From Lachnospiraceae bacterium (GTDB taxonomy: Bacteria > Bacillota > Clostridia > Lachnospirales > Lachnospiraceae): 45,713 bases of DNA. This document shows positions 1 through 10,160 of the stretch, piece by piece (position 1 is the first letter of the stretch; every line of letters starts with the position of its first letter). Below the pieces are notes generated by a model, which was not told the origin of the DNA, searched no databases, and saw only the letters and a list, made by a program, of their open reading frames with translations. Where the stretch lies: NCBI GenBank assembly GCA_024696005.1, contig JAILHF010000032.1, positions 1 to 45,713 of the forward strand, in the 5' to 3' direction. The translations under genes were made by a program, and so were the position numbers.

Positions 1-262
1 CGAGCGAGAGCCACAGCAGGGATGCTGTGTTAGGGAGGCGCCATTACGCGAAGCGTAATCTCAAATGCGCCGACCGATGTGCCGCCGACCGTAGGGAGGG
101 GGCGTTTCCGCTCGAGCGGTCCCGGGCTGTACCCGGAATGAAAGCAGCGCCTTAGAGCTGCGTGGCTCCGGAGTGGTGCCCGGACTTATGTACTTCTGCT
201 CTGAGCCAACCATGAGCGTCATCCCGCGAAGTCGACCGCTCACGGTGGTGTAACAAGAAACG
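1..262. other. Non-coding hairpin-rich stretch at left edge
   Basis: I find no credible gene here: forward frames are stop-rich and the reverse open frame has no recognisable product. Several short stems are visible: CACAGC/GCTGTG around an AGGGAT loop (12-29), ATTACGC/GCGTAAT around GAA (43-59), CCGGG/CCCGG (122-136), GCAGC/GCTGC (144-161) and TGAGCG/CGCTCA (213-242), the last extended by ACC/GGT. The density of stems suggests a structured RNA or a palindromic repeat element cut by the window edge. The AGCGAG sequence followed by an AGGGAT-loop hairpin resembles part of the structured RNA at 14804-15023. Identity is not established. Confidence 0.4.
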
Positions 263-265
263 CTC

Positions 266-294
266 TTTACTTGCGGAGGGTTTCCGATTATAAT
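266..294 (+). promoter_or_regulatory. Sigma-A-like promoter of the aminotransferase gene
   Basis: A TTTACT -35 (266-271), a 17-nt spacer and a perfect TATAAT -10 (289-294) lie 35 nt before the aminotransferase start. An AAAGGAG ribosome site sits just before the ATG at 330. Confidence 0.7.
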
Positions 295-329
295 TCTGGG
301 CAGGTATTTCAGATCAAAGGAGAAATGCG

Positions 330-1517
330 ATGATATCGGAAAAGTACAAGAACATGTGCAATACCCCTTCGGTGATCCGGGCCCTTTCGGTCTATGCCAC
401 GGAACGGGGAAAAGAGATCGGATATGAGAATGTGTTTGATTTCAGCCTGGGGAATCCGAGCGTGCCCGCTCCGGCAGCCTTTGACCAGGCGATCCGCGAT
501 CTGACCGAGGAGAAGAGCAGCGCGGAACTTCACGGATACAGCCCCAATCCGGGGAATCCCGAGGTACGAAGGATCGTGGCGGAAAGCCTGAAGCGCCGTT
601 TCGGCATCGATTACAGGGCGGAGCATATCTTCATGACCAGCGCCGCAGCTTCGGCGATTGCCCATGCCCTGCGCTGCGTGACGGAGCCGGGCGATGAGGT
701 GCTCACGTTTGCGCCGTTCTTTCCGGAATACAATCCGTATGTAAACCAGACCGGTGCGGTGCTTCGTGTGGTGCCGGCAGATACGAAGAGCTTCCAGATC
801 AATTTTGACGCGTTCAAGGCCATGCTCAGCAGCAAGGTGCAGGCGGTGCTGATCAATACCCCCAATAACCCTTCCGGGGTGGCATATTCCTCGGAGACCC
901 TGAAAACGCTGGCTTCGATCATGAAAGAGGCCGAGAAGACCTATGGGCACGAGATCTTTCTGATCTCGGATGAGCCTTACCGTGAGATCGTGTTTGAGGG
1001 AGCCGACGCGCCTTATGTGTCCTCCTTCTATGATAATACCATCAGCTGCTATTCCTTCTCCAAGTCCCTGTCTGTTCCGGGAGAACGCATCGGCTATGTT
1101 GCGGTCAACCCGGCGGCAAAGGATGCGGAGATGATCGTTCCCATGTGTGTTCAGATCAGCCGCGGCACGGGGCATAACTGCCCGTCCTCCATCATCCAGA
1201 TGGCCATGGCGCGCTGCGTGGACATGACCAGCGATCTGCGTGTATATGAGACCAACATGAACATATTGTATAAGGAACTGAAGGAACTCGGCTTCACGGT
1301 CGTGAAACCGGGCGGAACCTTCTATATCTTCCCGAAGGCACTGGAGGAAGATGCGAACGCCTTCTGCGAGAAGGCCAAGAAGTATGACCTGATCCTGGTA
1401 CCTTCGGACAGCTTCGGCGTGAAGGGGTATTTCCGCATGGCATACTGCATTGATACCGAGAAGGTGGAGCGGAGCATCCCGGTTCTCAGGAAGTTTGTCA
1501 GGGAATGCTACGGCTGA
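330..1517 (+). CDS. PLP-dependent class I/II aminotransferase
   Basis: The 395-residue protein has the fold-type I aminotransferase pattern: an N-terminal 'FSLGNPSVPAP' substrate loop, 'NTPNNPSG' near residue 175, 'ISDEPYREI' with the cofactor-binding Asp and Tyr, and the Schiff-base lysine in 'SFSKSLSVPGERIGY' (about Lys245). It should transfer amino groups between an amino acid (probably aspartate or an aromatic or hydrophobic amino acid) and a 2-oxo acid in the cytoplasm. Exact substrate specificity cannot be read from the sequence. The start at 330 is supported by AAAGGAG and the promoter at 266-294. The gene appears monocistronic, since the next gene has its own strong promoter. A weak 6-bp stem follows the stop, without a T-run. 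Confidence 0.92.
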   Translation: MISEKYKNMCNTPSVIRALSVYATERGKEIGYENVFDFSLGNPSVPAPAAFDQAIRDLTEEKSSAELHGYSPNPGNPEVRRIVAESLKRRFGIDYRAEHIFMTSAAASAIAHALRCVTEPGDEVLTFAPFFPEYNPYVNQTGAVLRVVPADTKSFQINFDAFKAMLSSKVQAVLINTPNNPSGVAYSSETLKTLASIMKEAEKTYGHEIFLISDEPYREIVFEGADAPYVSSFYDNTISCYSFSKSLSVPGERIGYVAVNPAAKDAEMIVPMCVQISRGTGHNCPSSIIQMAMARCVDMTSDLRVYETNMNILYKELKELGFTVVKPGGTFYIFPKALEEDANAFCEKAKKYDLILVPSDSFGVKGYFRMAYCIDTEKVERSIPVLRKFVRECYG

Positions 1518-1604
1518 AAAACCGTCAGCGTTCTCTGCGTGGAACGCCTTGTGAAACAGGACATCGGAGCGCCGGAAGAGGGGGGCGGCATCTTCTGATA
1601 TCAT

Positions 1605-1633
1605 TTGACAGAGACGCGGGATTGCGATATGAT
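1605..1633 (+). promoter_or_regulatory. Strong sigma-A promoter of the Lys/Ala-rich protein gene
   Basis: A perfect TTGACA -35 (1605-1610), a 17-nt spacer and TATGAT -10 (1628-1633) sit 53 nt before the ATG at 1687. A CCCGGAGG ribosome site lies shortly before the start. Confidence 0.85.
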
Positions 1634-1686
1634 GTAATTTAGTGTAGTTTTATCAAAGGAGAGATCCTAGATCCCGGAGGCGTATT

Positions 1687-2616
1687 ATGGCAGGCAAAAA
1701 TAACGCGGTAAATGGTGTTCTTAAACCGCAGGCACTGGCTTTTCTGACGATGGAACCCGAGGAGGAAAAGGCCGCGGAGACCAAAGAGGTCGCCAAAAAG
1801 ACACCTGCAAAGCCGGCCGCGAAACCCGCGGATAACAAGGCCGGTGAACTGAGCCGTGAGGAGACGCGTGCCCTGCTGCGTGAACAGCTGGTTGCGGCTT
1901 CGCCGGATGAGCTTTCCGGGCTTGCGGAAGCGGAGGAAAAGGATCGTGCTCCGAAGAAGAAGGCTGACGGAGCCGGGAAGAAAGATGCTCCGGTGAAGAA
2001 GGAAGCCGCGCCGAAGAAGGAAAGCACACCGGCCAAGAAGCCGGCAGCGGCAAGCGCGAAGAAGGAAAGCGCCCCGGCGAAGAAGCCGGCAGCAGTGAAG
2101 AAGGAAGCCGCCCCGGCCAAGAAGCAGGCGCCGACGGCCGTGAAGAAGGAAGCCGCACCGGCGAAGAAGCCGGCAGCAGTGAAGAAGGAATCTGCACCGG
2201 CAAAGAAGCAGGCAGCTGCAACAGCGAAGAAGGAAAGCGCCCCGGCCAAGAAACAGGCGCCGGCGGCCGTGAAGAAGGAAGCCGCCCCGGCGAAGAAGCA
2301 GGCAGCAGCAACTGCGAAGAAGGAAGCCGCAGCGGTAAAAAAGCAGGCACCGGAACCCCAAAAGAAGGCAGCGGTGAAAAAGAAAGCGGAAGAAAAGCCG
2401 GCCGCCGGGAGAGCAAAGGCGGAGGAGCTGGTGATCGAATACGCCGGAAAGTCCTGGTCCTGCGAAGATCTGACCGAAGAGGCCCTGAAGATCTGGACGC
2501 GCAAACTGAAAAGAGGACGTTCGGAGCTGCACAGCATGGAGCTGTACGTGAAACCCGGAGAGAAGACGGTCTATTACGTCTTTAACGGAACGAGAAAAGG
2601 CAGTTTCGGCATATAA
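1687..2616 (+). CDS. Lys/Ala/Pro-repeat protein with C-terminal DUF6465-like domain
   Basis: This 309-residue protein is very basic and low in complexity. Residues 1-85 are mixed and Glu/Ala/Lys-rich. Residues ~95-240 are a tandem array of 13-15-residue units built on KKEAAPAKKQA / KKESAPAKKPA, resembling the tails of histone H1 and of bacterial histone-like proteins. Residues ~245-309 form a compact non-repetitive domain beginning 'ELVIEYAGKSW' and ending 'VYYVFNGTRKGSFGI', which I recognise as DUF6465-like, a Clostridia family without assigned function. No signal peptide or membrane segment is present. The Lys-rich tail suggests nucleic-acid or polyanion binding, but that is inference. A strong private promoter suggests high expression. 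It directly precedes the heat-shock operon and may be read into it, because no clear terminator follows. Confidence 0.8.
   Translation: MAGKNNAVNGVLKPQALAFLTMEPEEEKAAETKEVAKKTPAKPAAKPADNKAGELSREETRALLREQLVAASPDELSGLAEAEEKDRAPKKKADGAGKKDAPVKKEAAPKKESTPAKKPAAASAKKESAPAKKPAAVKKEAAPAKKQAPTAVKKEAAPAKKPAAVKKESAPAKKQAAATAKKESAPAKKQAPAAVKKEAAPAKKQAAATAKKEAAAVKKQAPEPQKKAAVKKKAEEKPAAGRAKAEELVIEYAGKSWSCEDLTEEALKIWTRKLKRGRSELHSMELYVKPGEKTVYYVFNGTRKGSFGI
1990..2350 (+). repeat. In-frame degenerate tandem repeat (KKEAAPAKK units)
   Basis: Units of roughly 39-48 bp built on aagaaggaagccgc / ccggcgaagaag recur about eight times within the coding sequence, with two alternating spacers (PAAV and QAxxA type). 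Such arrays expand and contract by slippage or recombination, so copy number is likely to vary among strains. Confidence 0.8.
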
Positions 2617-2632
2617 GAAGAACAATTCAGAG

Positions 2633-2684
2633 TACCACTACCGAAGAGCGAAAAAAATGTTGACAAGCTTTAGCGGTAGTGGTA
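2633..2684. promoter_or_regulatory. 11-bp perfect inverted repeat flanking the hrcA -35 box
   Basis: TACCACTACCG (2633-2643) and its exact complement CGGTAGTGGTA (2674-2684) are separated by 30 nt. The right arm reaches the first bases of the -10 and the interval holds the -35. It is not CIRCE and I do not recognise it as a CtsR site. It could be a second operator, or, since TTTTATTT follows, a long-loop terminator of the upstream gene. Confidence 0.55.
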
Positions 2685-2688
2685 TTTT
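2660..2688 (+). promoter_or_regulatory. Sigma-A promoter of the hrcA-grpE-dnaK-dnaJ operon
   Basis: TTGACA (2660-2665), a 17-nt spacer and TATTTT (2683-2688) place transcription start near 2695, immediately before the CIRCE operator. This is the classical arrangement for HrcA control. Confidence 0.85.
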
Positions 2689-2700
2689 ATTTCCAGAGTG

Positions 2701-2727
2701 TTAGCACTCTATAAAACCGAGTGCTAA
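2701..2727. promoter_or_regulatory. CIRCE operator (HrcA binding site)
   Basis: A perfect TTAGCACTC-N9-GAGTGCTAA inverted repeat lies at the expected transcript start, 32 nt before hrcA. HrcA binding here represses the operon under non-stress conditions. An extra half-site-like GAGTGTTAG (2696-2704) immediately precedes it, so GAGTG (2696-2700) can also pair with CACTC (2705-2709) and compete with the standard hairpin. Confidence 0.97.
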
Positions 2728-2758
2728 TAAAACGAGCGGAAAAGGAGGAGCTGCCGCG

Positions 2759-3793
2759 ATGCCGGAAGAATTGGATGAACGGAAAAGGAAGATCCTGCAT
2801 GCCATTATCCGGAACTATCTGGAAACCGGGGAACCGGTGGGCAGCCGTACCATTTCCAAATATACGGATCTGAATCTGAGTTCCGCGACGATACGGAACG
2901 AGATGAGCGATCTGGAGGAAATGGGCTTCATCATCCAGCCGCATACCTCTGCGGGACGCATCCCCACAGACCGGGCTTACCGGATGTACGTGGATCAGAT
3001 GATGGAAGAAAAGGACCGCGAGATCCAGGAACTGAAGGGAATGCTTCTGCAGACCGAGGACAAGATGGACAAGGTCCTGAAGAATGTGGCCCATCTGCTC
3101 GCAACGAACACCAACTATGCGACGGTGGTATCCGCTCCGCAGATCCGCGGGAACCGCGTGAAGTTCATCCAGCTGTCCCGTGTGGATGAGAACCAGCTTC
3201 TGGCGGTCATCGTGGTGGAAGGGAATGTGATCCGCAACGAGATGATCCACGTGGACGAGAGCTTAAGCGATGAGACCATGCTCAAGCTCAACATCCTGCT
3301 GAACACGAACTTGAACGGGCTGGCTCTGGAGCAGATCAATCTCGCGACCATAACGGCATTGAAGGAACAGGCCGGCATCCACAGCGACATCATCGGAAAC
3401 GTGCTGGATGCGGTGGCACAGGCGATCCGCAGCGAAGAGGAACTGGAGATCTATACAAGCGGTTCCAACAACATCCTGAAGTATCCGGAACTGGCGGATC
3501 AGGAGAAAGCGGGAGAGCTGATCCACACCTTTGAAGAAAAGAAAGCGCTGGCCAAGCTGGCGACCGACAAGCTCTCCGATGAGCAGAGCACCGGCATACA
3601 GGTATATATCGGCGAGGAAGCACCCATACAGGCGATGAAGGACTGCAGTGTGGTGACCGCCACCTACGAGCTGGGAGACGGAATGCGCGGAAGCATCGCG
3701 GTGGTGGGACCGAAGCGCATGGATTATGATAAAGTGGTAAACTCACTCCGGACCATGATGAAAGAACTGGAGCGTGTATATAAAAAGGAATGA
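2759..3793 (+). CDS. hrcA: Heat-inducible transcription repressor HrcA
   Basis: The 344-residue protein matches HrcA in length and order. The N-terminal winged helix (residues ~1-75) contains 'ILHAIIRNYLETGEPVGSRTI' features and the 'SSATIRNEMSDLEEMGFIIQPHTSAGRIPTDRAYR' recognition region. A central dimerisation/GAF-like region follows, with a C-terminal 'GSIAVVGPKRMDYDKVV' motif near residue 310. HrcA represses the class I heat-shock operon by binding CIRCE, and GroEL maintains its active form, so the operon senses unfolded protein load. The perfect CIRCE upstream shows autoregulation. GGAGGAG stands at the right distance from the ATG. Confidence 0.98.
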   Translation: MPEELDERKRKILHAIIRNYLETGEPVGSRTISKYTDLNLSSATIRNEMSDLEEMGFIIQPHTSAGRIPTDRAYRMYVDQMMEEKDREIQELKGMLLQTEDKMDKVLKNVAHLLATNTNYATVVSAPQIRGNRVKFIQLSRVDENQLLAVIVVEGNVIRNEMIHVDESLSDETMLKLNILLNTNLNGLALEQINLATITALKEQAGIHSDIIGNVLDAVAQAIRSEEELEIYTSGSNNILKYPELADQEKAGELIHTFEEKKALAKLATDKLSDEQSTGIQVYIGEEAPIQAMKDCSVVTATYELGDGMRGSIAVVGPKRMDYDKVVNSLRTMMKELERVYKKE

Positions 3794-3813
3794 CGAAAAG
3801 GAGTTGAGGGCAG

Positions 3814-4476
3814 ATGGCAAAGAAACCCGGAAAGGGAAACCGCCAGACGGGATCCCGGGAGGAAACGATCAATAAGCTGAAGGATCTGGAAAAAGCCGCG
3901 AAGGAAAAAGCCGAAGAGGAAAAAGCGGAAGAAGAGTCCGGAAAGGCTGAGGAAAAAGCTGCCGAAGCAGCGGATGAAACGCCGGAAAAGACCGAAGAGG
4001 CGGCGGCAGAGAACGCGGAAGAGGCCGGAGGCGCAGACGAAAAGCTGCAGGCAAAGATCGACGAGCTGAATGACAAGGTCATGAGGCAGATGGCGGAATT
4101 TGAGAATTTCCGCAAGCGTACCGAGAAAGAAAAAGCCGCGATGTTCGAGACCGGCGCAAAGAGCGTGATCGAAAAGCTCCTGCCGGTGGTGGACAATTTC
4201 GAAAGAGGTCTGGGAGGCCTTTCCGAAGAAGAAAAGAAAGGCGCCTTCGCGGAAGGGATGCAGATGGTATACAAGCAGATGATGGACGAGCTGGAAAAGC
4301 TGGAAGTGAAGGCCATCGATGCGGTGGGACAGGAATTCGATCCGAATCTGCACAACGCCGTGATGCACGTGGAGGACGAAAACGCCCCCGACAACACGGT
4401 GGTTGAGGAATTCCAGAAGGGCTACACTTACCGGAACAACGTGGTAAGGCACAGCATGGTAAAGGTTGCGAACTAG
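3814..4476 (+). CDS. grpE: Nucleotide exchange factor GrpE
   Basis: The 220-residue protein begins with a basic stretch and an unusually long Glu/Ala/Lys-rich low-complexity region (residues ~18-70), followed by the GrpE coiled coil ('KIDELNDKVMRQMAEFENFRKRTEKEK') and the C-terminal beta domain ending in the conserved 'GYTYRNNVVRHSMVKV'. It promotes ADP release from DnaK and so drives the chaperone cycle in the cytoplasm. It starts 20 nt after hrcA with an AAAGGAG site. The acidic N-terminal extension is longer than in E. coli GrpE, which is common in Gram-positives. Confidence 0.97.
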   Translation: MAKKPGKGNRQTGSREETINKLKDLEKAAKEKAEEEKAEEESGKAEEKAAEAADETPEKTEEAAAENAEEAGGADEKLQAKIDELNDKVMRQMAEFENFRKRTEKEKAAMFETGAKSVIEKLLPVVDNFERGLGGLSEEEKKGAFAEGMQMVYKQMMDELEKLEVKAIDAVGQEFDPNLHNAVMHVEDENAPDNTVVEEFQKGYTYRNNVVRHSMVKVAN

Positions 4477-4492
4477 GTAAGGACTTAATGAA

Positions 4493-4628
4493 AACGAGCG
4501 AAGCGAAGTTTGAATTTAGTCCGAACCTACCTGCTGAGCTTAACGAGGGCGAGGCGAAGCCGAAGGCCGAGTTTAGCGACATCAGGTAGCTGAGAATATA
4601 ACGAACCCGAGTTTATCAACATCAGGTA
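4493..4628 (+). repeat. Imperfect direct repeats between grpE and dnaK
   Basis: The 222-nt gap holds a degenerate repeat. GAGTTTAGCGACATCAGGTA (4569-4588) recurs as GAGTTTATCAACATCAGGTA (4609-4628), 17 of 20 identical at a 40-bp spacing. Each is preceded by an AACGA-type start (4542 and 4600), and a more diverged copy begins at 4493. CTACCTG (4527-4533) can pair with CAGGTAG (4583-4589), giving a folded element around GGCGAAGCC. No gene is present. It may be a dispersed intergenic repeat or an RNA processing element. Confidence 0.6.
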
Positions 4629-4629
4629 A

Positions 4630-6600
<1,971 letters not shown>

Positions 6601-6645
6601 GAAAGAGCCCGATAAAATATAAAAGTAAGCAAGCAATGGCAGGGG

Positions 6646-6701
6646 TGCCGTTCAAAGCCCCGGTCCCGCGAAAGGAAAGCGCGGCCCGGGGCTGAACGGT
6701 A
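6646..6701 (+). other. Long hairpin in the dnaK-dnaJ intergenic region
   Basis: CCGTTCA (6648-6654) pairs with TGAACGG (6693-6699), GCCCCGG (6657-6663) with CCGGGGC (6686-6692), and CCGCG (6666-6670) with CGCGG (6680-6684), with a two-base AA bulge and a small internal loop. The stem of about 19 pairs encloses an AAAGGAAAG loop. There is no T-run after it. It may attenuate or segment the message so that dnaK is made in excess over dnaJ; this is inference. Confidence 0.75.
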
Positions 6702-6735
6702 AGCCCCGCATCTTGCGTTAAGGAAGTGACGGATC

Positions 6736-7905
6736 ATGGCGGATAAAAGAGATTATTATGAGGTTCTCGGCGTGGACAAAAATGCGGACGACGCGGCGAT
6801 CAAGGCGGCGTACCGCAAGCTTGCGAAAAAGTACCACCCGGACATGAACCCCGGTGACAAGGAGGCGGAAGCGAAGTTCAAGGAAGCTTCCGAAGCATAC
6901 GGTGTACTGTCCGATGCGGAAAAGCGGCGGCAGTACGACCAGTACGGACATGCGGCCTTTGACGGCGGCATGGGAGGCAACCCGTTCGGCGAATACAGCA
7001 GCATGGACTTCGCCGATATCTTCGGTGATATCTTCGGCGATATCTTCGGAGGTTCCAGACGCCGGCAGAGCAACGGGCCCATGAAGGGAGCCAATCTCCG
7101 GACCAGTGTGCGCCTGAAGTTCGAAGAGGCGGTATTCGGCTGCAAGAAGCAGATCGAGCTGGACGTGAAGGAGACCTGCAAGACCTGTAACGGCAGCGGA
7201 GCTAAGCCCGGCAGCAGCGTCGATACCTGCCCGAAGTGTGGCGGCAAGGGAAAGGTGGTCTTTTCCACCCAAAGCTTCTTTGGTGTGATGCAGAATGTGC
7301 AGAGCTGCCCGGATTGCCGCGGCACCGGAAGGATCATCCGGGAAAAATGCCCGGACTGCGGCGGCAGCGGCTATGTTTCCATGCGCAAACGTTATGAGGT
7401 GGAATTCCCCGCCGGTGTGGACAACGGACAGTTCAAGCGCATGAGCGGACTCGGCGAACCCGGTCAGAACGGCGGGCCCCGCGGAGATGTGCTCGTGGAA
7501 GCGGTGATCGACCGGCATCCGATCTTCCAGAGGGAAGACAGGGACATCTATTCCACGGTGCAGGTGAGCTACGCGGTAGCCGCACTCGGCGGCGAGATCG
7601 TGATCGATACCGTGGACGGTCCCGTGATCTATGACGTGAAACCGGGGACGGCGACCGATACCCGCGTGCGTCTGCGAGGCAAGGGTGTTCCGTCTCTCAG
7701 GGATGCAAGGAGCCGCGGCGATCATTACGTGCTCCTGAACGTGCAGGTTCCGACGAAACTGAGCGCAAAAGCGAAGGAGCTTTTGAAGGAATTCGATGCG
7801 GAATGCGGCGACAGCCTTCATGCGGCGGAACGTTTCCGTGAGGAGCATAACGGAGAGAATGTCGACGCCGGAAAGAAGAAAAAGAAAAAAGGATTGTTCG
7901 GATGA
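6736..7905 (+). CDS. dnaJ: Hsp40 co-chaperone DnaJ
   Basis: The 389-residue type I J-protein has a J domain (residues ~5-70, with the 'YHPD' HPD tripeptide that stimulates DnaK ATPase), a Gly/Phe-type linker with a repeated [10 protein letters not shown] segment, four CxxCxGxG zinc repeats ([32 protein letters not shown]), substrate-binding beta domains, and an unusual Lys-rich end ([11 protein letters not shown]). It delivers substrates to DnaK. Its stop overlaps the next gene's start by ATGA, so translation of the glycosidase is probably coupled to it. Confidence 0.98.
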   Translation: MADKRDYYEVLGVDKNADDAAIKAAYRKLAKKYHPDMNPGDKEAEAKFKEASEAYGVLSDAEKRRQYDQYGHAAFDGGMGGNPFGEYSSMDFADIFGDIFGDIFGGSRRRQSNGPMKGANLRTSVRLKFEEAVFGCKKQIELDVKETCKTCNGSGAKPGSSVDTCPKCGGKGKVVFSTQSFFGVMQNVQSCPDCRGTGRIIREKCPDCGGSGYVSMRKRYEVEFPAGVDNGQFKRMSGLGEPGQNGGPRGDVLVEAVIDRHPIFQREDRDIYSTVQVSYAVAALGGEIVIDTVDGPVIYDVKPGTATDTRVRLRGKGVPSLRDARSRGDHYVLLNVQVPTKLSAKAKELLKEFDAECGDSLHAAERFREEHNGENVDAGKKKKKKGLFG

Positions 7906-10160
7906 AGAGTGTTCCTTATCGGTATAAAAACGCCCCCATTCCCGGCGGCGGTTACGTGACAGGCTTCTCTTTTGATCCGTCGGAAGAGGGGCGGCTGTAC
8001 TGCCGCACGGACATCGGAGGCTGCTATCGTTTTTCTCCGTCCGAGGAGAGATGGTACAGCCTGATCGAGCACGTGGGGATGGAAGATCTGAGCGAAACCT
8101 TTCCCATTGCCCTCGCTGCCGAGGGCGGGATCGTATATATCATCTGCGGCGACGGACGTTCCGATGCGGGACGCTCGCCGGAAGAGACGGCTGCGCATTG
8201 CGGCCGTTTGTGCGTTTCAAAGGACGAAGGAAAAAGCTTCGTTTATGAAGAGATCCCCTGCTATGTGCATGGGAACCTGAACGGACGGGGAACCGGAAAA
8301 CGCCTTGTTGTCTCGCCCTCCGGGAGGCTCTTCTTTGCTTCGCAGCGGAACGGCCTGGGCATTCGCGAAACGGACGGCAGCTGGAGCTTCCGCCCGGTTG
8401 GCAAGGAGCGCTTTCTGACCTTTGTGTGGGTGTCGGCGGACGAAAGGACGCTGGTCGCGGGCACGGCGGGGATCGACGGCCGCCGGGACGAACGCCGCGG
8501 ACACAGCCTGTTCCTTTCCACGGACGGGGGAGAGAGCTTTGTGCCCCTGAAAGAGCCCGAAGATCCGGACAGGGAGACTTACAGCGGCTGCGTGGCTTAC
8601 CGTTACGCCACGGATGGAGACTATCTGTATGTCAGCTTTACCTGCAGCGCGCCTTACGTATACAGCGGCTGGTGGGGCTATTCCTGTGACGGCGGTAACA
8701 TGCGAAACGGCCGGGTGATGCGTTATTCCCTGACGGACTGGACTGCTGAGGACATCACGCCGGAAGGAGAAGCGCTGCAGCGCTGCTACGGCTTCGGCGG
8801 GATCGCCACGCAGGACGGCATGCTGGTGGTCTCGAGCATAGGCAAGATGGATAACGGGGATGTCATGTGGCTTTCCCGTGACCGTGGAGAACACTGGGAA
8901 GAGGTGCTCCATGACTTGGCCGTCGGGAACATCCGTTTCCGCGCGCCCTACATGAGGCCCGAGTGTCATGAAGGGCATTCCCTCGTGCATTGGATGACGG
9001 ACCTGGAGTTTGATCCGTTCAACGCGGATGTGCTCTGGTTCACTACCGGCACGGGCGCTTTCAGGAGCACAAACTTCCGTTCTTCCGACCGCAGCTTTGC
9101 GGACTGCTGCGACGGCATTGAGGAGACGGTACACCTGAATCTGTACAGCCCGCCTTCGGGAGATGTGCTGCTTCTGGATATCCTGGGTGATCTGGGCGGC
9201 TTTGCTTTCCGCGATCTGGACCGTCCCTGCGACAATTCCTTTGCGGATGAGAAAAACAACCGCTATATCACCTGCATCAACGCCGATTATCCCGATGCCG
9301 ATCCGTCGCTGATCGCGGTATCGGCCCGCGGCAACTGGGTCGGGACCACAAAGGGAGGCGTGATCCTGAGCAGGGATCAGGCGAAAAGCTGGGAGCGCCT
9401 GCCGCTGCCCTTCGGCCTGAACGCGGATCTGGACAGGATCTGCGCGGCGATCGAGACACCGAATGTCAACCCTGGCTGGGTGGCAATGAACGCGGACGGG
9501 TCCGTTATCCTCGTTACCCTTGCGGAAGGGATACGTCTCGGGATACGGAATGCCGTGCGTTATGACATGAAAGAAAAGAGCTGGAGCAGCGTGATCCTTC
9601 CGGAGACCGGAGAGGGTGCGACGGTCAAGTTCATGGCCGATCCGGTGGACAGCAGCCTGTTCTACGGCTTCGGCGATCACAGCCGCCTGTATGTCAGCCG
9701 TGACGGCGGGCGCAGCTTTACCGAAGAAAACTCGCCGCTTCCGGAAGGGATCGAGTTCGGCCTGATCGACTGCGCCGACCGGACGGAGATCCGCAGGGAC
9801 AGCGGTGTCAGGGGACGTTTCTATCTTGCATTGGAAAAACACGGCCTCTGGGTGTTGGAGTATGACGGTGCTTTCCGTGCGCAAAGGCTCAGCCGCCCCG
9901 GTGATACCGTATTCTGCTGCGGCCTGGGCTTTCTGGAAGAGCCCTATATCGGCGGGAAGAAGATGATCTATATCAGCGGCATCCTGGACGGGCGTTACGG
10001 TTTTTACCGCAGTGCCGATGAAGGGGAGAGCTGGGAACTGTTAAACGACGACGAACACCGCTTCGGCGAGATCAACAGCGTTGAAGGAGACAGCCGCTGC
10101 TTCGGCCGTTTCTTCATCGCGACCGGAAGCCTGGGCGTCCTGGTCGGAGAAGAACAATGA
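7902..10160 (+). CDS. GH74-type beta-propeller glycosidase (xyloglucanase-like)
   Basis: The 752-residue protein begins like GH74 enzymes with '[12 protein letters not shown]' and '[13 protein letters not shown]', where Asp37 matches the proposed catalytic base. It later has '[28 protein letters not shown]' and 'LGDLGGF', which correspond to the second-propeller signature of the family. Repeated 'LSTDGGESF', 'LSRDRGEHW', 'SRDGGRSF' and 'SADEGESWE' blocks are Asp-box (BNR) turns of the two seven-bladed propellers. The family cleaves xyloglucan or its oligosaccharides. No signal peptide is visible, so it may act on imported oligosaccharides; exact specificity is unproven. It overlaps dnaJ and the next gene by ATGA, placing it in the heat-shock transcription unit, which is unusual. 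Confidence 0.85.
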   Translation: MKSVPYRYKNAPIPGGGYVTGFSFDPSEEGRLYCRTDIGGCYRFSPSEERWYSLIEHVGMEDLSETFPIALAAEGGIVYIICGDGRSDAGRSPEETAAHCGRLCVSKDEGKSFVYEEIPCYVHGNLNGRGTGKRLVVSPSGRLFFASQRNGLGIRETDGSWSFRPVGKERFLTFVWVSADERTLVAGTAGIDGRRDERRGHSLFLSTDGGESFVPLKEPEDPDRETYSGCVAYRYATDGDYLYVSFTCSAPYVYSGWWGYSCDGGNMRNGRVMRYSLTDWTAEDITPEGEALQRCYGFGGIATQDGMLVVSSIGKMDNGDVMWLSRDRGEHWEEVLHDLAVGNIRFRAPYMRPECHEGHSLVHWMTDLEFDPFNADVLWFTTGTGAFRSTNFRSSDRSFADCCDGIEETVHLNLYSPPSGDVLLLDILGDLGGFAFRDLDRPCDNSFADEKNNRYITCINADYPDADPSLIAVSARGNWVGTTKGGVILSRDQAKSWERLPLPFGLNADLDRICAAIETPNVNPGWVAMNADGSVILVTLAEGIRLGIRNAVRYDMKEKSWSSVILPETGEGATVKFMADPVDSSLFYGFGDHSRLYVSRDGGRSFTEENSPLPEGIEFGLIDCADRTEIRRDSGVRGRFYLALEKHGLWVLEYDGAFRAQRLSRPGDTVFCCGLGFLEEPYIGGKKMIYISGILDGRYGFYRSADEGESWELLNDDEHRFGEINSVEGDSRCFGRFFIATGSLGVLVGEEQ

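Noticed and set aside
1990-2350. CRISPR-like array
   Set aside because: Regular repeats are in frame and encode a Lys/Ala/Pro protein region; there are no unique spacers of constant length.
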